From Candidatus Saccharimonadota bacterium (GTDB taxonomy: Bacteria; Patescibacteriota; Saccharimonadia; Saccharimonadales; Saccharimonadaceae), in contig VGLK01000003.1 in NCBI GenBank assembly GCA_016866755.1, positions 62,001-126,000 of the forward strand: a DNA stretch of 64,000 nt. Reading direction: 5' to 3'. The position numbers were made by a program, and so were the translations under genes. This document shows, in pieces, positions 51,756-61,418 of this stretch (positions within the stretch are counted from its first letter, which is position 1; each line of letters opens with the position of its first letter). The notes under the pieces were generated by a model. It was not told the origin of the DNA. It worked only from the letters and a program-made list of their open reading frames with translations, and searched no databases.

Positions 51756-52940
51756 TTACTCCGAATATTCCCCAAGAGTCACATTTGCACTACGCTCTTC
51801 GCCATCGCGAATATAGATAACACGAATTGTATCTCCCGGTCGCTGTTCACCAATCAGGCTGCTCACGCCGCCATCTTCACCTACTTCACTCTCGTTTATG
51901 CGAATAATAATGTCGCCATCTTGTATGCCGGCTTGGTCGGCTGCACCGCCAGCCTGTACCGCCGAGCCACTCTCGCTAAATACATAAGCGCCACTACGAC
52001 GATCAAGATTATACTCTGCAACTACATCTGGCGTAATAGGCAAATAACTCACCCCAAGCACACCGCGCGACACTATACCGTCTTCTAGCACGCCAGCCAT
52101 AATTCCCTTAGTACTATCAATTGGAATTGCAAATCCAATACCTTCGGCGTCTTCAGCAACGGCCGTATTAATGCCAATTACCTGCCCCGACGTATTAAGA
52201 AGTGGTCCACCAGAGTTACCAGGATTAATAGCAGCGTCAGTCTGCAAAAGATCGCTTAATGTCTCGACTGTGTTATTGCTGGCAAGCGCCTGCACTGGCC
52301 GGCCTTTACCAGAAATAATGCCGCTCGTGACGGTGTTTTGGTACTGCCCAAGCGAGTTGCCAATTGCAATAACGCGCTGACCAATCTCTACGGTAGATGA
52401 ATCGCCGATTTTAGCTGTCGGCAAGCTATCGCGGGTGTTAATTTTTAGAAATGCAATGTCATTAAGTGGATCGGAGCCGACTACTTCAACATTTTCGTAT
52501 TGAACGCCGTTATTACGTACTACTTGCACCCGTTCGGCACCCTCAATTACGTGCTTATTTGTAAGTACATAACCGTTTTCACTTATTATAATACCGGTTC
52601 CAGCCCCTTCAGAAACCGACACACCCATGCGTCCTAGCGCCGTTTGCTCAGTGGCAATCGATACTACGCTACCGGCGACCGAATCTGCAACCGACGATAC
52701 GTCAACCTCTTCGTCGCTTAAGCGCGTATTACCGTCAAATTCGCTTGTAATGCTAGTAAGCGAACCACCTTCTTCTTGCAACCAACTTCCCACATAACCA
52801 GATGTTCCACCTATAAGCACCACTAGCAAAAATAATCCTAAGCGCTTTGCCCAACGCTTAGTTCGGCGTGGTGGACGAGACTGTTTTTCGTGTTTGTGCT
52901 GTAGAGTTGAATCTGGCGATGTTTGGTGTGTTGCTGTCAT
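51756..52940 (-). CDS. HtrA/DegP-type membrane serine protease
   Basis: The 394-residue protein has a Pro/Arg-rich head, one membrane helix (about 33-52), the trypsin-like domain with His in LTNKHVIEGAERV, Asp in PLNDIAFLK and Ser in NPGNSGGPLLN, then a PDZ domain (about 300-385, AGIQDGDIIIRINESEV). It degrades misfolded extracytoplasmic proteins. A GGAG 8 bases before the ATG is the ribosome site. Confidence 0.95.
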   Translation of the reverse strand: MTATHQTSPDSTLQHKHEKQSRPPRRTKRWAKRLGLFLLVVLIGGTSGYVGSWLQEEGGSLTSITSEFDGNTRLSDEEVDVSSVADSVAGSVVSIATEQTALGRMGVSVSEGAGTGIIISENGYVLTNKHVIEGAERVQVVRNNGVQYENVEVVGSDPLNDIAFLKINTRDSLPTAKIGDSSTVEIGQRVIAIGNSLGQYQNTVTSGIISGKGRPVQALASNNTVETLSDLLQTDAAINPGNSGGPLLNTSGQVIGINTAVAEDAEGIGFAIPIDSTKGIMAGVLEDGIVSRGVLGVSYLPITPDVVAEYNLDRRSGAYVFSESGSAVQAGGAADQAGIQDGDIIIRINESEVGEDGGVSSLIGEQRPGDTIRVIYIRDGEERSANVTLGEYSE

Positions 52941-52982
52941 TGCATTTCTCCTACCCTCTCAAGCTTAAAAGCTCTTTATTTA

Positions 52983-53762
52983 TTAAATAGTTGGCGAGTT
53001 AAAGAACACAAGAAGTACGGCCATAAGTGCGCCAATTGTTAGCGACGGCACTACTACCTCAGATGCTGTTAATTTACCGTCGCGCACAAATTGCAAATAA
53101 ATGTATCCTGCTACAAAACTAAAGCCCAGCGCTAAAAGACTAGCTTGCGGCAACAAAATATTTTGCGTTATTGGTAACGAATATGCAAACGCCCAGTGAT
53201 ACGTAATCCAACCAAGTTGTGCCATAATTAATCCCCAACTTAAGGCGAAAAACGTAATATGACCTTCATGATTACTACCCATAATGTGGCGTGCCGAAGC
53301 GTATCCAATAAGCCACATACCAAACACGGTTACAAATACTGGCATTTGATAGGTAAAGGTATAAAGCGCAATTGTGCCAAACAAAATAGCCGTACAAGCC
53401 TGAATGTAAATCCAGCCGTTTGTAGAACGCGGCTTTACTCCTACTAACCAGCCAACATATAAAAGTCCGAGTAATAGCTGCATCCATAGCTCACTTGCCG
53501 CGGCAAAAATAAGCATAACAAGACTAATACTTACTATTATATCTACCAAGTTAGACTGAATATTAGCTGACCAATATCGCGGTCGAACTGCTAAAACGCG
53601 CCATTTACTGGCAATCACTAACACTAGGGCCAAAAGTGGCGAGCCCGAGATTATTACAATACTTAAAACTGCAACGGCTAATAATATATTTAAACCGTAA
53701 TATAAAATCTCTGCATACGCCGGGCGTTTGCCACCCGAGCGACTTCGTAGTAACTCTATCAT
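52983..53762 (-). CDS. Polytopic membrane protein of unknown function
   Basis: The 259-residue protein has about seven or eight hydrophobic helices, a basic N-terminus (LLRSRSGGKRPAYAE) and short loops. No catalytic motif is visible. TATACT (53771-53776) lies 8 bases before the ATG, so the mRNA is probably leaderless. No family is recognised. Confidence 0.75.
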   Translation of the reverse strand: MIELLRSRSGGKRPAYAEILYYGLNILLAVAVLSIVIISGSPLLALVLVIASKWRVLAVRPRYWSANIQSNLVDIIVSISLVMLIFAAASELWMQLLLGLLYVGWLVGVKPRSTNGWIYIQACTAILFGTIALYTFTYQMPVFVTVFGMWLIGYASARHIMGSNHEGHITFFALSWGLIMAQLGWITYHWAFAYSLPITQNILLPQASLLALGFSFVAGYIYLQFVRDGKLTASEVVVPSLTIGALMAVLLVFFNSPTI

Positions 53763-53780
53763 TACCTGCTAGTATACCAG

Positions 53781-55472
53781 TTACTGCGCTGACGTGCCAG
53801 CATCTGCTGCCGTGCCAATCACAATTACATACTCGGTATCCGAACTAACTACTACTGGCGGATCTTGATTGGTAACAACGTTCATTTTGTAACGGCTCTG
53901 TAGGCGCTTAAGTGTCTCTGGGGTTTCACGCTCGCTCATCATTTTGTACACCGTGTAGGTACCATAATTACCGTCTGGCGCATTATCAACCCCTAGAATT
54001 GACATGCCCTGACCCTCAAGTTCCTCGGCAAAGTCGCCAGCCACGCCGTTTACATCGCTACCATTCAACACTACAACCCGTGCTGCCTCTCTTGTAACCG
54101 CGTCAGCATTTACAGTTCGATTGATGTATCTCGCAATGCTCGCATAACTGTAGAGACCGTCTATCGGACGAACAATACTTTGTCCGGCGTACTGGGCAGT
54201 TGTAAGTACTGGGCTTTCCTCATTAACCAGTGAAACAGATTGAATATTGGCCGTATCAATGCTTTGCGCTACTTTCATAAGTGTACGCACTTCAGAAGTT
54301 TTAAAATTAGTACGCAAATTATCACCCATGGCATCTATCAAACCGGTTACCTTGCCAACATTCGTAAGTGTACCAGCACTGAGCGCTTTATCCCGTAGCG
54401 CCAATATAACCTTTTGCTGATTTTGCTCACGGTCAAAGTTTCCGCCAGACAAACCATAACCGCCCGAAGCATTTCTAGCTCGAGCAAACGCTAGGGCGCG
54501 CTCGCCGTCCATCTGAGCTACTTCGTTTTGATCGTAGCGCACATAGTAACATTCATAATTACACTTCCAGTCAAAGTTACGATCAAGTACGCCGCGCGGG
54601 TCGTCGGTTTCTACCTTAACCTCAACACCACCTACCGCATCTACTGCGTTTACAACCACCGAAAAATTAACATGGGCGTGATACTGTACATCTAATCCAG
54701 TTACCTCACCAACTTTACGCTTCAGGGCTTCAGTACCAGCCGTCTCATCTGCTCCATCGTTAGATGCGCATAAAAATACTGCATTAATTTTTCCTTCATA
54801 GCCCGCCGTACACGCCTCTTCATATTCAACCCATAAGTCACGCGGCACACTTACCATAAAAGCGTTTTTCTTTGTCTGATCAACACTTAAGACCATTAGC
54901 GAATCTGTTAAGTATTTACCTTCATGCTCGCCACCTTCGCTATCTTCAGCGGTACCAAATATTAAAATGTTACTCCGTCCATTTTCGTCTTGCTGCAAAG
55001 GTTCTTCTTGAAACGCCCCAAAAATATTACCCTCAAGCACGTTGCCGCTAGCAATTAATGCCCGTACACCCACGTAACCGCCAACCAGTATCGCCAACAC
55101 TATTAATGCAATAAAAAGGCGTTTAATAAGTTTTTTTCGAGATTTTTTCTTATCTGTAGCGCCTACTACTGGAGAGGCTTGATTTTTTTTACCAAACAAT
55201 TTTTGCTTACGCGACGGTTTATCATCTTGCTGCTGTACCGAATTGGCGTTTTTATCAAGTTCCGCTAAAGCCGACTGAATATCGTCGTGCCTGCCGCTAT
55301 GCATTTGCCCTCTAGATGGCCGATGAGACGGATTGCCGGAGTGTATTGTTGTTTGCGCGGGGCGATCAGCCGACAAATCACGCGAACCAGCATGCTGCAC
55401 CCCTTTAGCATGTGTCGTGTTTTGTGGCCGTCGACGAACAAAGCCGTCTACTGAATTATTATTTTTTACCAT
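53781..55472 (-). CDS. LytR-CpsA-Psr (LCP) family protein with LytR_C domain
   Basis: The 563-residue protein has a polar, disordered cytoplasmic part (1-110), a membrane helix (about 113-135), the LCP domain (about 165-335, NILIFGTAEDSEGG, VSVPRDLWVEYEEAC, DGERALAFARARN) and a C-terminal LytR_C domain (REAARVVVLNGSDVNGVA). LCP enzymes attach polymers to peptidoglycan from lipid carriers. The same carrier is made by uppS and recycled by uppP. Confidence 0.92.
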   Translation of the reverse strand: MVKNNNSVDGFVRRRPQNTTHAKGVQHAGSRDLSADRPAQTTIHSGNPSHRPSRGQMHSGRHDDIQSALAELDKNANSVQQQDDKPSRKQKLFGKKNQASPVVGATDKKKSRKKLIKRLFIALIVLAILVGGYVGVRALIASGNVLEGNIFGAFQEEPLQQDENGRSNILIFGTAEDSEGGEHEGKYLTDSLMVLSVDQTKKNAFMVSVPRDLWVEYEEACTAGYEGKINAVFLCASNDGADETAGTEALKRKVGEVTGLDVQYHAHVNFSVVVNAVDAVGGVEVKVETDDPRGVLDRNFDWKCNYECYYVRYDQNEVAQMDGERALAFARARNASGGYGLSGGNFDREQNQQKVILALRDKALSAGTLTNVGKVTGLIDAMGDNLRTNFKTSEVRTLMKVAQSIDTANIQSVSLVNEESPVLTTAQYAGQSIVRPIDGLYSYASIARYINRTVNADAVTREAARVVVLNGSDVNGVAGDFAEELEGQGMSILGVDNAPDGNYGTYTVYKMMSERETPETLKRLQSRYKMNVVTNQDPPVVVSSDTEYVIVIGTAADAGTSAQ

Positions 55473-55576
55473 AAATACTACCTATCAGTATACGTAAAAT
55501 TTGTAAGAAATGCCACAAAAAACATAGGCGTTTTATTTTGTATTCATCTCTTAAACGGTATATACTTACCTAAGTA

Positions 55577-56176
55577 ATGGATAGCTTTATGCGCAATCAC
55601 CCTTTTATTCGCGACGGTTTTTCGGTCATATTTTTTGTGATTTGCGTAGTAATTGGCACAATATTTGTAAATAGCTTTATTTTTCGTAGTTTTACAGTCG
55701 AAGGACCAAGCATGGAGCCAACTCTCTACACTGGCGATCGCCTGCTGGTAAGCCGCATTGGCATTACCTTATCGCAATTACGCAACGAGCAATACCAACC
55801 GAACCGCGGCGATGTTATTGTATTTAAAAACCCAAACTTTGATCCTATTACCGAGCGTAACGAATACATTGTAAAGCGCGTTATTGGCCTGCCTGGCGAA
55901 ACCGTAACGGTAAGCGATGGTACGCTTAAAGTATATAACGAATCTCACCCCGATGGCTTTGAACCCGACCCGACATTCGATGATGCGCCAGGTAGCCCTA
56001 CCTCGGGCGATAGTACAGTGCGCGTACTTCGCGACACAGTATATGTAGCTGGCGATCACCGTGAAGATAATTTCTCATACGATTCGCGTAATGGACTTGG
56101 TTTGGTTCCACTTTACGATGTTATCGGTCCGGTAGCTCTGCGCATTTACCCGTTCAACGAAGCGCGAACTTTTTAG
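55577..56176 (+). CDS. lepB: Signal peptidase I
   Basis: The 199-residue protein has a single N-terminal membrane helix (about 13-34), the catalytic Ser in VEGPSMEPTLYTGD, the catalytic Lys in YIVKRVIGLPGETV and the GDHREDNFSYDSRN box. It cleaves secretory signal peptides exported by SecA. TATACT lies 10 bases before the ATG. It converges on parB. Confidence 0.95.
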   Translation: MDSFMRNHPFIRDGFSVIFFVICVVIGTIFVNSFIFRSFTVEGPSMEPTLYTGDRLLVSRIGITLSQLRNEQYQPNRGDVIVFKNPNFDPITERNEYIVKRVIGLPGETVTVSDGTLKVYNESHPDGFEPDPTFDDAPGSPTSGDSTVRVLRDTVYVAGDHREDNFSYDSRNGLGLVPLYDVIGPVALRIYPFNEARTF

Positions 56177-56180
56177 CTAT

Positions 56181-57074
56181 TTAATCTTTGGCGAGTAGAT
56201 TACTTAGGCGCGCAAACTCTTCTTCGCTTTTAAAACTAATAACAATTTGTCCCGCCCCGCGAGCGTTAGTTTTTACCTTAACTGGAGCCGCAAAGCGCCT
56301 CTCAAATTGCTCACGTGCAACCTCGTGCGGACGATTTTCTACTTCTTTTTTACGATTTTCGATTGGTTGTTTTTGCGCAGATTTATAGTTTACTACCCAC
56401 TGCTCCACCCGGCGCGCACTCCAACCTTCAGCAATAATTTTTTCAGCAATCTCTATCGCCACATCGGGGTCTATATTAATTAACGGCCGCGCTTGGCCCT
56501 CCGAGAGTTTTCCTTCAAACAGCGCCGTTTGCAGCGGCTTTGGCAACTTTAATAGGCGAATAGTGTTCGATACAGCACTACTGGACTTTTTACCAACACG
56601 CACGCCAATTTCATCGAGCGTAAGGTTAAATTGATCGCGTAATTTAACATATGCGGTAGCGGTTTCAAGCGGGTTAAGATCTCGTCGCTGTAGGTTTTCG
56701 ATTAGTGATAATTCTAAACGATGTTGATCGGTAAGAGTACGAACTAGCGCTGGCACCTTATCAAGCCCGGCCAATTTGGCCGCCCTAAAGCGCCGCTCAC
56801 CGGCTACAATCATAAATTCACCGCTGGCATGCGGCACCACTACAATCGGCTGTAAGATGCCGTGTTCTCTAATCGAATCTGCCAGCTCTTCAAGCGCGCC
56901 ATCATCAAATTGTTTACGAGGCTGCCCCGGATCGCGCACAATTTGCTCTAATGGAATTTTCCGGAGTTCGCTCACCTGCTCATCTTGCGCCGAGGTTGGG
57001 TCAAACGACTCGTCTAATAAATCTGTTGGAATAAGCGACTCAAATCCACGCCCTAAGCCTTTTTTAACCGACAC
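56181..57074 (-). CDS. parB: Chromosome partitioning protein ParB
   Basis: The 297-residue protein starts KKGLGRGFESLIPTDLL, has IVRDPGQPRKQFDDGALEELADSI and GERRFRAAKLAGL (the CTP/ParB box), and a helix-turn-helix (LTLDEIGVRVGKKSSSAV). The start is GTG at 57074, overlapping parA by 11 bases, with GGAGGTG 7 bases upstream inside parA. No consensus parS was found in this window. Confidence 0.95.
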   Translation of the reverse strand: MSVKKGLGRGFESLIPTDLLDESFDPTSAQDEQVSELRKIPLEQIVRDPGQPRKQFDDGALEELADSIREHGILQPIVVVPHASGEFMIVAGERRFRAAKLAGLDKVPALVRTLTDQHRLELSLIENLQRRDLNPLETATAYVKLRDQFNLTLDEIGVRVGKKSSSAVSNTIRLLKLPKPLQTALFEGKLSEGQARPLINIDPDVAIEIAEKIIAEGWSARRVEQWVVNYKSAQKQPIENRKKEVENRPHEVAREQFERRFAAPVKVKTNARGAGQIVISFKSEEEFARLSNLLAKD

Positions 57075-57825
57075 GATCAAGCACCTCCTTTGCGGCTGCC
57101 TTATAGGCTCTGGCACCCTTTGATAAACGGTCATACGCCCCTACCGGCATACCGTGGCTTGGCGCTTCGGCAAGACGAACATTTCGCGGAATAGTAGCGT
57201 TAAATACCTTGCCAGGAAAGTATTTTTTAATCTCATCGTACACTTGGCCGCTTAGGGCGGTACGTGAATCCATCATGGTTGGCAGCACGCCAAGCAGCTC
57301 CAGTGTTGGGTTTAAGCCTTTTCTAATAAGCTTCATAGTCTCCAGTAGTTGCCCTAAGCCTTCCAGCGCATAAAATTCAGCCTGAACCGGTAGCACTACG
57401 TACTGTGCGGCAATCAATCCATTTACTGTAAGTAGGCTAAGACTTGGTGGACTATCAATCACAATTAAATCGTAATCGTTCTGCACAGCTAGCGCCTGCT
57501 TAAGGCGCACAAAACGCCCTTGAGCTTGGGCTAATTCTACTTCAGTGTTAGCAAGGTGCGGTGTAGACGGCGCGAGAGAAAGATTTTTAAATTCGGTCGC
57601 AATTACCACTTCATCAAGGCGAGCCTGCCCTAGCACCACATCGGTCATGGTGCGCGTTAAACCTTGTTTATCTACGCCTAAACCACTAGTGGCATTACCT
57701 TGCGGATCAAAGTCAATCAGTAGCGTCTTTTTGCCGCTTTTGGCAAAATAGTATGCCAAATTAATACTGCTTGTTGTTTTACCGACGCCACCTTTTTGGT
57801 TCGTCACTGCAATTACTGTTGCCAC
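57064..57825 (-). CDS. parA: Chromosome partitioning ATPase ParA
   Basis: The 253-residue ATPase has the deviant Walker A KGGVGKTTSSINLAYYF, LIDFDPQGNATSGLGVD and DLIVIDSPPSLSLLTVN. ParA forms gradients that move ParB-parS complexes. The start is GTG (complement of 57823-57825). It is coupled to parB; chromosomal parAB often lies near the origin. Confidence 0.97.
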   Translation of the reverse strand: MATVIAVTNQKGGVGKTTSSINLAYYFAKSGKKTLLIDFDPQGNATSGLGVDKQGLTRTMTDVVLGQARLDEVVIATEFKNLSLAPSTPHLANTEVELAQAQGRFVRLKQALAVQNDYDLIVIDSPPSLSLLTVNGLIAAQYVVLPVQAEFYALEGLGQLLETMKLIRKGLNPTLELLGVLPTMMDSRTALSGQVYDEIKKYFPGKVFNATIPRNVRLAEAPSHGMPVGAYDRLSKGARAYKAAAKEVLDRVG

Positions 57826-57904
57826 GCTGTATGTTTCCCTCTCTTTTCCCCTATTGTAGCATGGTTTACGCCTTTTTTAGCTAGCCGCTTATGCTCTTTT
57901 ATAG

Positions 57905-57941
57905 CAAAAAAAACACGCTCCGTGGCCGCGGCGCGTGTTTT
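57905..57941 (-). terminator. rplU terminator
   Basis: AAAACACGC and GCGTGTTTT pair around an inner GC-rich stem, followed by a T-run on the minus strand. It separates rplU from parAB. Confidence 0.85.
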
Positions 57942-57976
57942 AGGTGAATAACGTTTACTGCTAGAGGCAGTATTGC

Positions 57977-58282
57977 TTACTTAATTGAAGCAATTTTAAT
58001 TTTTGAGTACTTTTGGCGATGACCGATTTCGGTATGTACGCGTTTTTTACTCTTATAGCGAATCACTCGGAGCTTGTCGCCCTTTACTAGTGGTTCAACT
58101 ACTTCGGCTTTAATGGCTACACCGTCAACGGTAGGTGTGCCGATGGTAGTTTTATCTCCATCAACAACCAGCATTGCGTCGAGTGTGAGCTCTTTTGTTC
58201 CTTCCGGGAGGAGGTCCACCAGGAGGGTCTCGTTTTCGGTGACAATATGTTGTTTGCCACCAATCTTTACGACTGCTTTCAT
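57977..58282 (-). CDS. rplU: 50S ribosomal protein L21
   Basis: The 101-residue protein has VKIGGKQHIVTENETLLVD and RYKSKKRVHTEIGHRQKYSKIKI at its C-terminus, the L21 signature. L21 binds 23S rRNA next to L20. It stands alone here, away from rpmA, with which it is usually paired. TATACT (about 58314-58319) upstream is the likely promoter. Confidence 0.95.
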   Translation of the reverse strand: MKAVVKIGGKQHIVTENETLLVDLLPEGTKELTLDAMLVVDGDKTTIGTPTVDGVAIKAEVVEPLVKGDKLRVIRYKSKKRVHTEIGHRQKYSKIKIASIK

Positions 58283-58364
58283 TTAAACGTCCCATTAAAT
58301 TTGTATCTGGTTTAGTATACCACAAGAGGTGACGAGGCGCAAACCTCTACCTCCCGACAATAGT

Positions 58365-59225
58365 TTACGCTGGCTTTACACCCTCGGCTTTACACACTAC
58401 ATTGTTAGCATGTAGCCACCCCTCAACACTACCGCCATCAAGATATTGACCTTGGGCTGACACCACGCGCATCGCTTCGCCTTCACTTATTGCCCAAGAA
58501 ATTGGCTCGGTAATATAATACTCGCCCCCGTCATTCACAATATTTACATGCTCGGCAATTTTTTTAAGAAACGCTGGAGTTAATACATATTTACTTACGT
58601 TAATTAAGCGCGACGGCGCTTGGTCTGCAGCTGGTTTTTCAACAATACCCTCAAATCGACCGTTGTCTTTATGGTATTGCAACACGCCATACTTTGAAAC
58701 ATCTTCGTCATTTGCTAACTCTACGCCAATAATTGCCGCTTCGCCATCTAACGAATATTCGTTAAGTAACCGCTGAATATCACTTGGCTGAGTTTTATCG
58801 GCCGTAAACAAAAAATCATCGCCCATTACAACCAGCACCGGCTCGTTGGTGCCAATTATTTGGGTTACCTGCGCCACAGGAACCGAGGTGCCATATTTAC
58901 CTTCAACGTCTTGCACTACAAAATGAAACTGTACATTTGCCGGCGGCTGCACCAGCGCCAACTGTGCTGTTTTATTCTGAGCGCGCAAATAAGACTCCAG
59001 TTTTTCATTGGTAGAATAGTAGCGCTCAACCTGAGAATCCGCCTCACTCACCACAAAATAAATGTCGCGAATACCAGCCTCAATACAGTCTTGCACAATA
59101 TAATCTACCAGCGGCCTATTGCCTATTGGTAGCATAGATTTTTCAATTACCTTAGTAATTGGTAGACGACGAGACCCCCAGCCGGCGACTGGTATAATAG
59201 CGCGAGTAATTTGAGGCATGTTCAT
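58365..59225 (-). CDS. galU: UTP-glucose-1-phosphate uridylyltransferase
   Basis: The 286-residue nucleotidyltransferase has the GalU start AIIPVAGWGSRRLPITKVIEKSM, VVMGDDFLFTA and GGEYYITEPISWAISEG. The glycine-rich loop reads AGWGSRRLP where G-x-G-T-R is usual. It makes UDP-glucose for glycan synthesis. TATAGT (59232-59237) lies 6 bases before the first ATG, which supports that start over the ATG at 59219. Confidence 0.93.
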   Translation of the reverse strand: MNMPQITRAIIPVAGWGSRRLPITKVIEKSMLPIGNRPLVDYIVQDCIEAGIRDIYFVVSEADSQVERYYSTNEKLESYLRAQNKTAQLALVQPPANVQFHFVVQDVEGKYGTSVPVAQVTQIIGTNEPVLVVMGDDFLFTADKTQPSDIQRLLNEYSLDGEAAIIGVELANDEDVSKYGVLQYHKDNGRFEGIVEKPAADQAPSRLINVSKYVLTPAFLKKIAEHVNIVNDGGEYYITEPISWAISEGEAMRVVSAQGQYLDGGSVEGWLHANNVVCKAEGVKPA

Positions 59226-59242
59226 ACGCCCACTATAGCAGA

Positions 59243-59446
59243 TTATTCGTTTGAAAAATCAAACCACGTAGGATCGGCTTTTAAATCGTCTACAATATGA
59301 GAAATGTTATTAATTAACTCGTCAGCGTTTAAATCTGCATCAAGCGCAAACGCATCCGATTCAGCTTGTTCAGCGCGAATCTCGTCATCTAAACCATCGG
59401 CAAGCGGATTAGATTTTGTAAAGTTCATGTGGCGAAATAGTGACAT
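59243..59446 (-). CDS. Small acidic hypothetical protein
   Basis: The 67-residue protein is strongly acidic (many Asp and Glu in residues 17-55, such as DDEIRAEQAESDAF), with a helical look and a C-terminal PTWFDFSNE. It has no membrane segment or signal. A promoter-like AT-rich stretch is upstream. It lies just before galU on the same strand. No family is recognised. Confidence 0.65.
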   Translation of the reverse strand: MSLFRHMNFTKSNPLADGLDDEIRAEQAESDAFALDADLNADELINNISHIVDDLKADPTWFDFSNE

Positions 59447-59522
59447 AGTGTTTAATTTTTGTTTAGTAATTTATACTACTAATTTAACACATTAAAATGT
59501 TTATGTCAACCGTTGAACCCCT

Positions 59523-60413
59523 TTACGGTAAGTGCTGCCCACCTGTTACGCCAATTATTTCTCCCGCTATATAGCTAGATTCTTGACTCGCTAGAAACAC
59601 ATAAGCTGAAGCTAACTCGGCTGGCTGACCAGCGCGACCAATCGGCGCTTGTTCTCCAAATTGCGTAAGTTTTTCCATTGGCTGCCCGTGACTTGGCTGT
59701 AATGGTGTCCAAATTGGTCCTGGCGCTACCCCGTTTACCCGTATTCCTTTTGGTATAAGTTGTTTGCCTAATCCGTGTGTAAAATTAGCAATCGCAGCTT
59801 TTGTAGCAGCATAGTCTAGCAAACCTTCAGAAGGCTGGTAGGCTTGAATAGATGTTGTATTAATAATTGTTCCGCCTTTAGGAAGGTACTCTAACGCCTC
59901 TTGCACAATCCAAAACATTGCCATAATGTTTACCCTAAAGGTACTTTCTAACTGCTCAGTTGAGAGTTTTGTAATGTCATCAACATGAATTTGTTTACCA
60001 GCGTTGTTTACAACAATATCTAATCCGCCTAAAGCCTCAGCAGCCTCGTGGACAAGACGCCTCGCATACGTCTCATCGCTTAAATCACCAGGTAGTAACA
60101 CTGCTTTTTTGCCAGCTGCTTCAATATCTGTTTTAACATTTTGAGCATCTGGCTCTTCGCTCGGCAAGTAACTAATGGCTACGTCAGCTCCTTCGCGTGC
60201 ATAGGCAATGGCAACTGCTCGCCCAATTCCCGAGTCACCTCCGGTAATGAGTGCTTTTCGGCCTTTTAAGCGACCAAGCCCTACATAAGAAGACTGACCG
60301 TGATCAGCCGCCGGAACTAACTCGCTATCAAGACCTGGTTCTGTTTGTGTTTGCTCTGGAATATCTAACTTATCGTACTGCGTTAGTGGATCTTGCATAT
60401 CAAATTGTGTCAT
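59523..60413 (-). CDS. Short-chain dehydrogenase/reductase (YghA-like)
   Basis: The 296-residue protein has a 40-residue polar N-terminal extension ([20 protein letters not shown]), then the Rossmann motif [23 protein letters not shown] in [10 protein letters not shown], Ser in NTTSIQAYQ and YxxxK in [11 protein letters not shown]. It is close to general-stress SDRs of the YghA/Gsp39 kind; the substrate is unknown. A strong AAGGAGGG precedes the ATG. Confidence 0.93.
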   Translation of the reverse strand: MTQFDMQDPLTQYDKLDIPEQTQTEPGLDSELVPAADHGQSSYVGLGRLKGRKALITGGDSGIGRAVAIAYAREGADVAISYLPSEEPDAQNVKTDIEAAGKKAVLLPGDLSDETYARRLVHEAAEALGGLDIVVNNAGKQIHVDDITKLSTEQLESTFRVNIMAMFWIVQEALEYLPKGGTIINTTSIQAYQPSEGLLDYAATKAAIANFTHGLGKQLIPKGIRVNGVAPGPIWTPLQPSHGQPMEKLTQFGEQAPIGRAGQPAELASAYVFLASQESSYIAGEIIGVTGGQHLP

Positions 60414-60490
60414 ATTACCCTCCTTAGCTATCCTGTACTATACAAAAGTTTGAAAAAGAGTATTGTCAAAAATCTCACAATTATAGTTTT

Positions 60491-61378
60491 TTAAATAAAT
60501 ACGCCCGAAAGTACAAGCCCTACCCCCACCACAACTAGCAATACACCGGTTTTAATAGCGCCATGATGTCGATACCACGATGTACGAAGATCGCGTGGAA
60601 GCATATGCCGAAAAATGTGCGCCAAAAACGCAACACATAGCGCTATCACGGCGAGCATAAGCGACCCAAGCAGGGTTGGCGACAAAGATTGGAACGATTG
60701 ACCAAGCGTGCCCAGCAGTGACAGGCGACTAGCATCAGGTGATGAATTTGGCGTAACAACCTCACGCGCGGCAACTTCGCCCCCCGATTTCGGTGAGGCA
60801 TACAACGCCACAATAAGCGTTGTCTGTTCGCCGCGTAATTCACCCTCTCGCACCGCAAAACCTACTTCACTATAGTCGCTACTTAAAAGGTTTTTACGGT
60901 GCGCCTCAGATTCCATCCAGGCAGTAACAGTTGCTTCTGATGTATAAAAATTTTTAGCCAAATTTTCTCCGGCTGCTGCATAGACATAACCCGATTGATC
61001 AAACCAATACCACGGCGATACACCGCTTGGCGAAGTATGCGCCCAATATTGTTCATCAAACATATTTTTAGCTTTTGCATCTGCCGCGGTTGAGAGCTGC
61101 GGCGAGAGTGCAAGCAGACGCTGATTAAACTCCGATCTAGTTTTGTTAGTTGATTCGTACAATTGCCCAATCTCTACCCTAGGCCGTTCGCCCAGCACAC
61201 TACCATAATGAGATAGGTTTATTGCCACCTGACCGCCAATTACCGCACCAATAATAAGCAATAACCCGTACCGACGAATCAGATACGGGCGGTAACTATT
61301 GCCACCATGTGGCACAAACACGTGTCGAATAAAGCGGTTTATACTTTTAACGACAGGCCTATGAGTTGTGCGCACCAT
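60491..61378 (-). CDS. CAP-domain (SCP/PR1-like) membrane protein
   Basis: The 295-residue protein has a basic N-terminus, a membrane helix (about 37-55), a CAP domain (about 75-200) with DEQYWAHTSPSGVSPWYWF, AGENLAKNFYTSEATVTAW and SEAHRKNLLSSDYSEVGFA, and two C-terminal helices (about 235-255 and 273-293). Such proteins are often exported adhesion or wall-related factors; the cap-site acidic and His residues are present. It lies next to the large surface protein. Confidence 0.87.
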   Translation of the reverse strand: MVRTTHRPVVKSINRFIRHVFVPHGGNSYRPYLIRRYGLLLIIGAVIGGQVAINLSHYGSVLGERPRVEIGQLYESTNKTRSEFNQRLLALSPQLSTAADAKAKNMFDEQYWAHTSPSGVSPWYWFDQSGYVYAAAGENLAKNFYTSEATVTAWMESEAHRKNLLSSDYSEVGFAVREGELRGEQTTLIVALYASPKSGGEVAAREVVTPNSSPDASRLSLLGTLGQSFQSLSPTLLGSLMLAVIALCVAFLAHIFRHMLPRDLRTSWYRHHGAIKTGVLLVVVGVGLVLSGVFI

Positions 61379-61418
61379 ACTACTCTTAAGTATACAGTAG
61401 TTATGCTTATTTTAGGAT

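Noticed and set aside
56181-57825. parS site near parAB
   Set aside because: No TGTTTCACGTGAAACA-like palindrome was seen in or around these genes.
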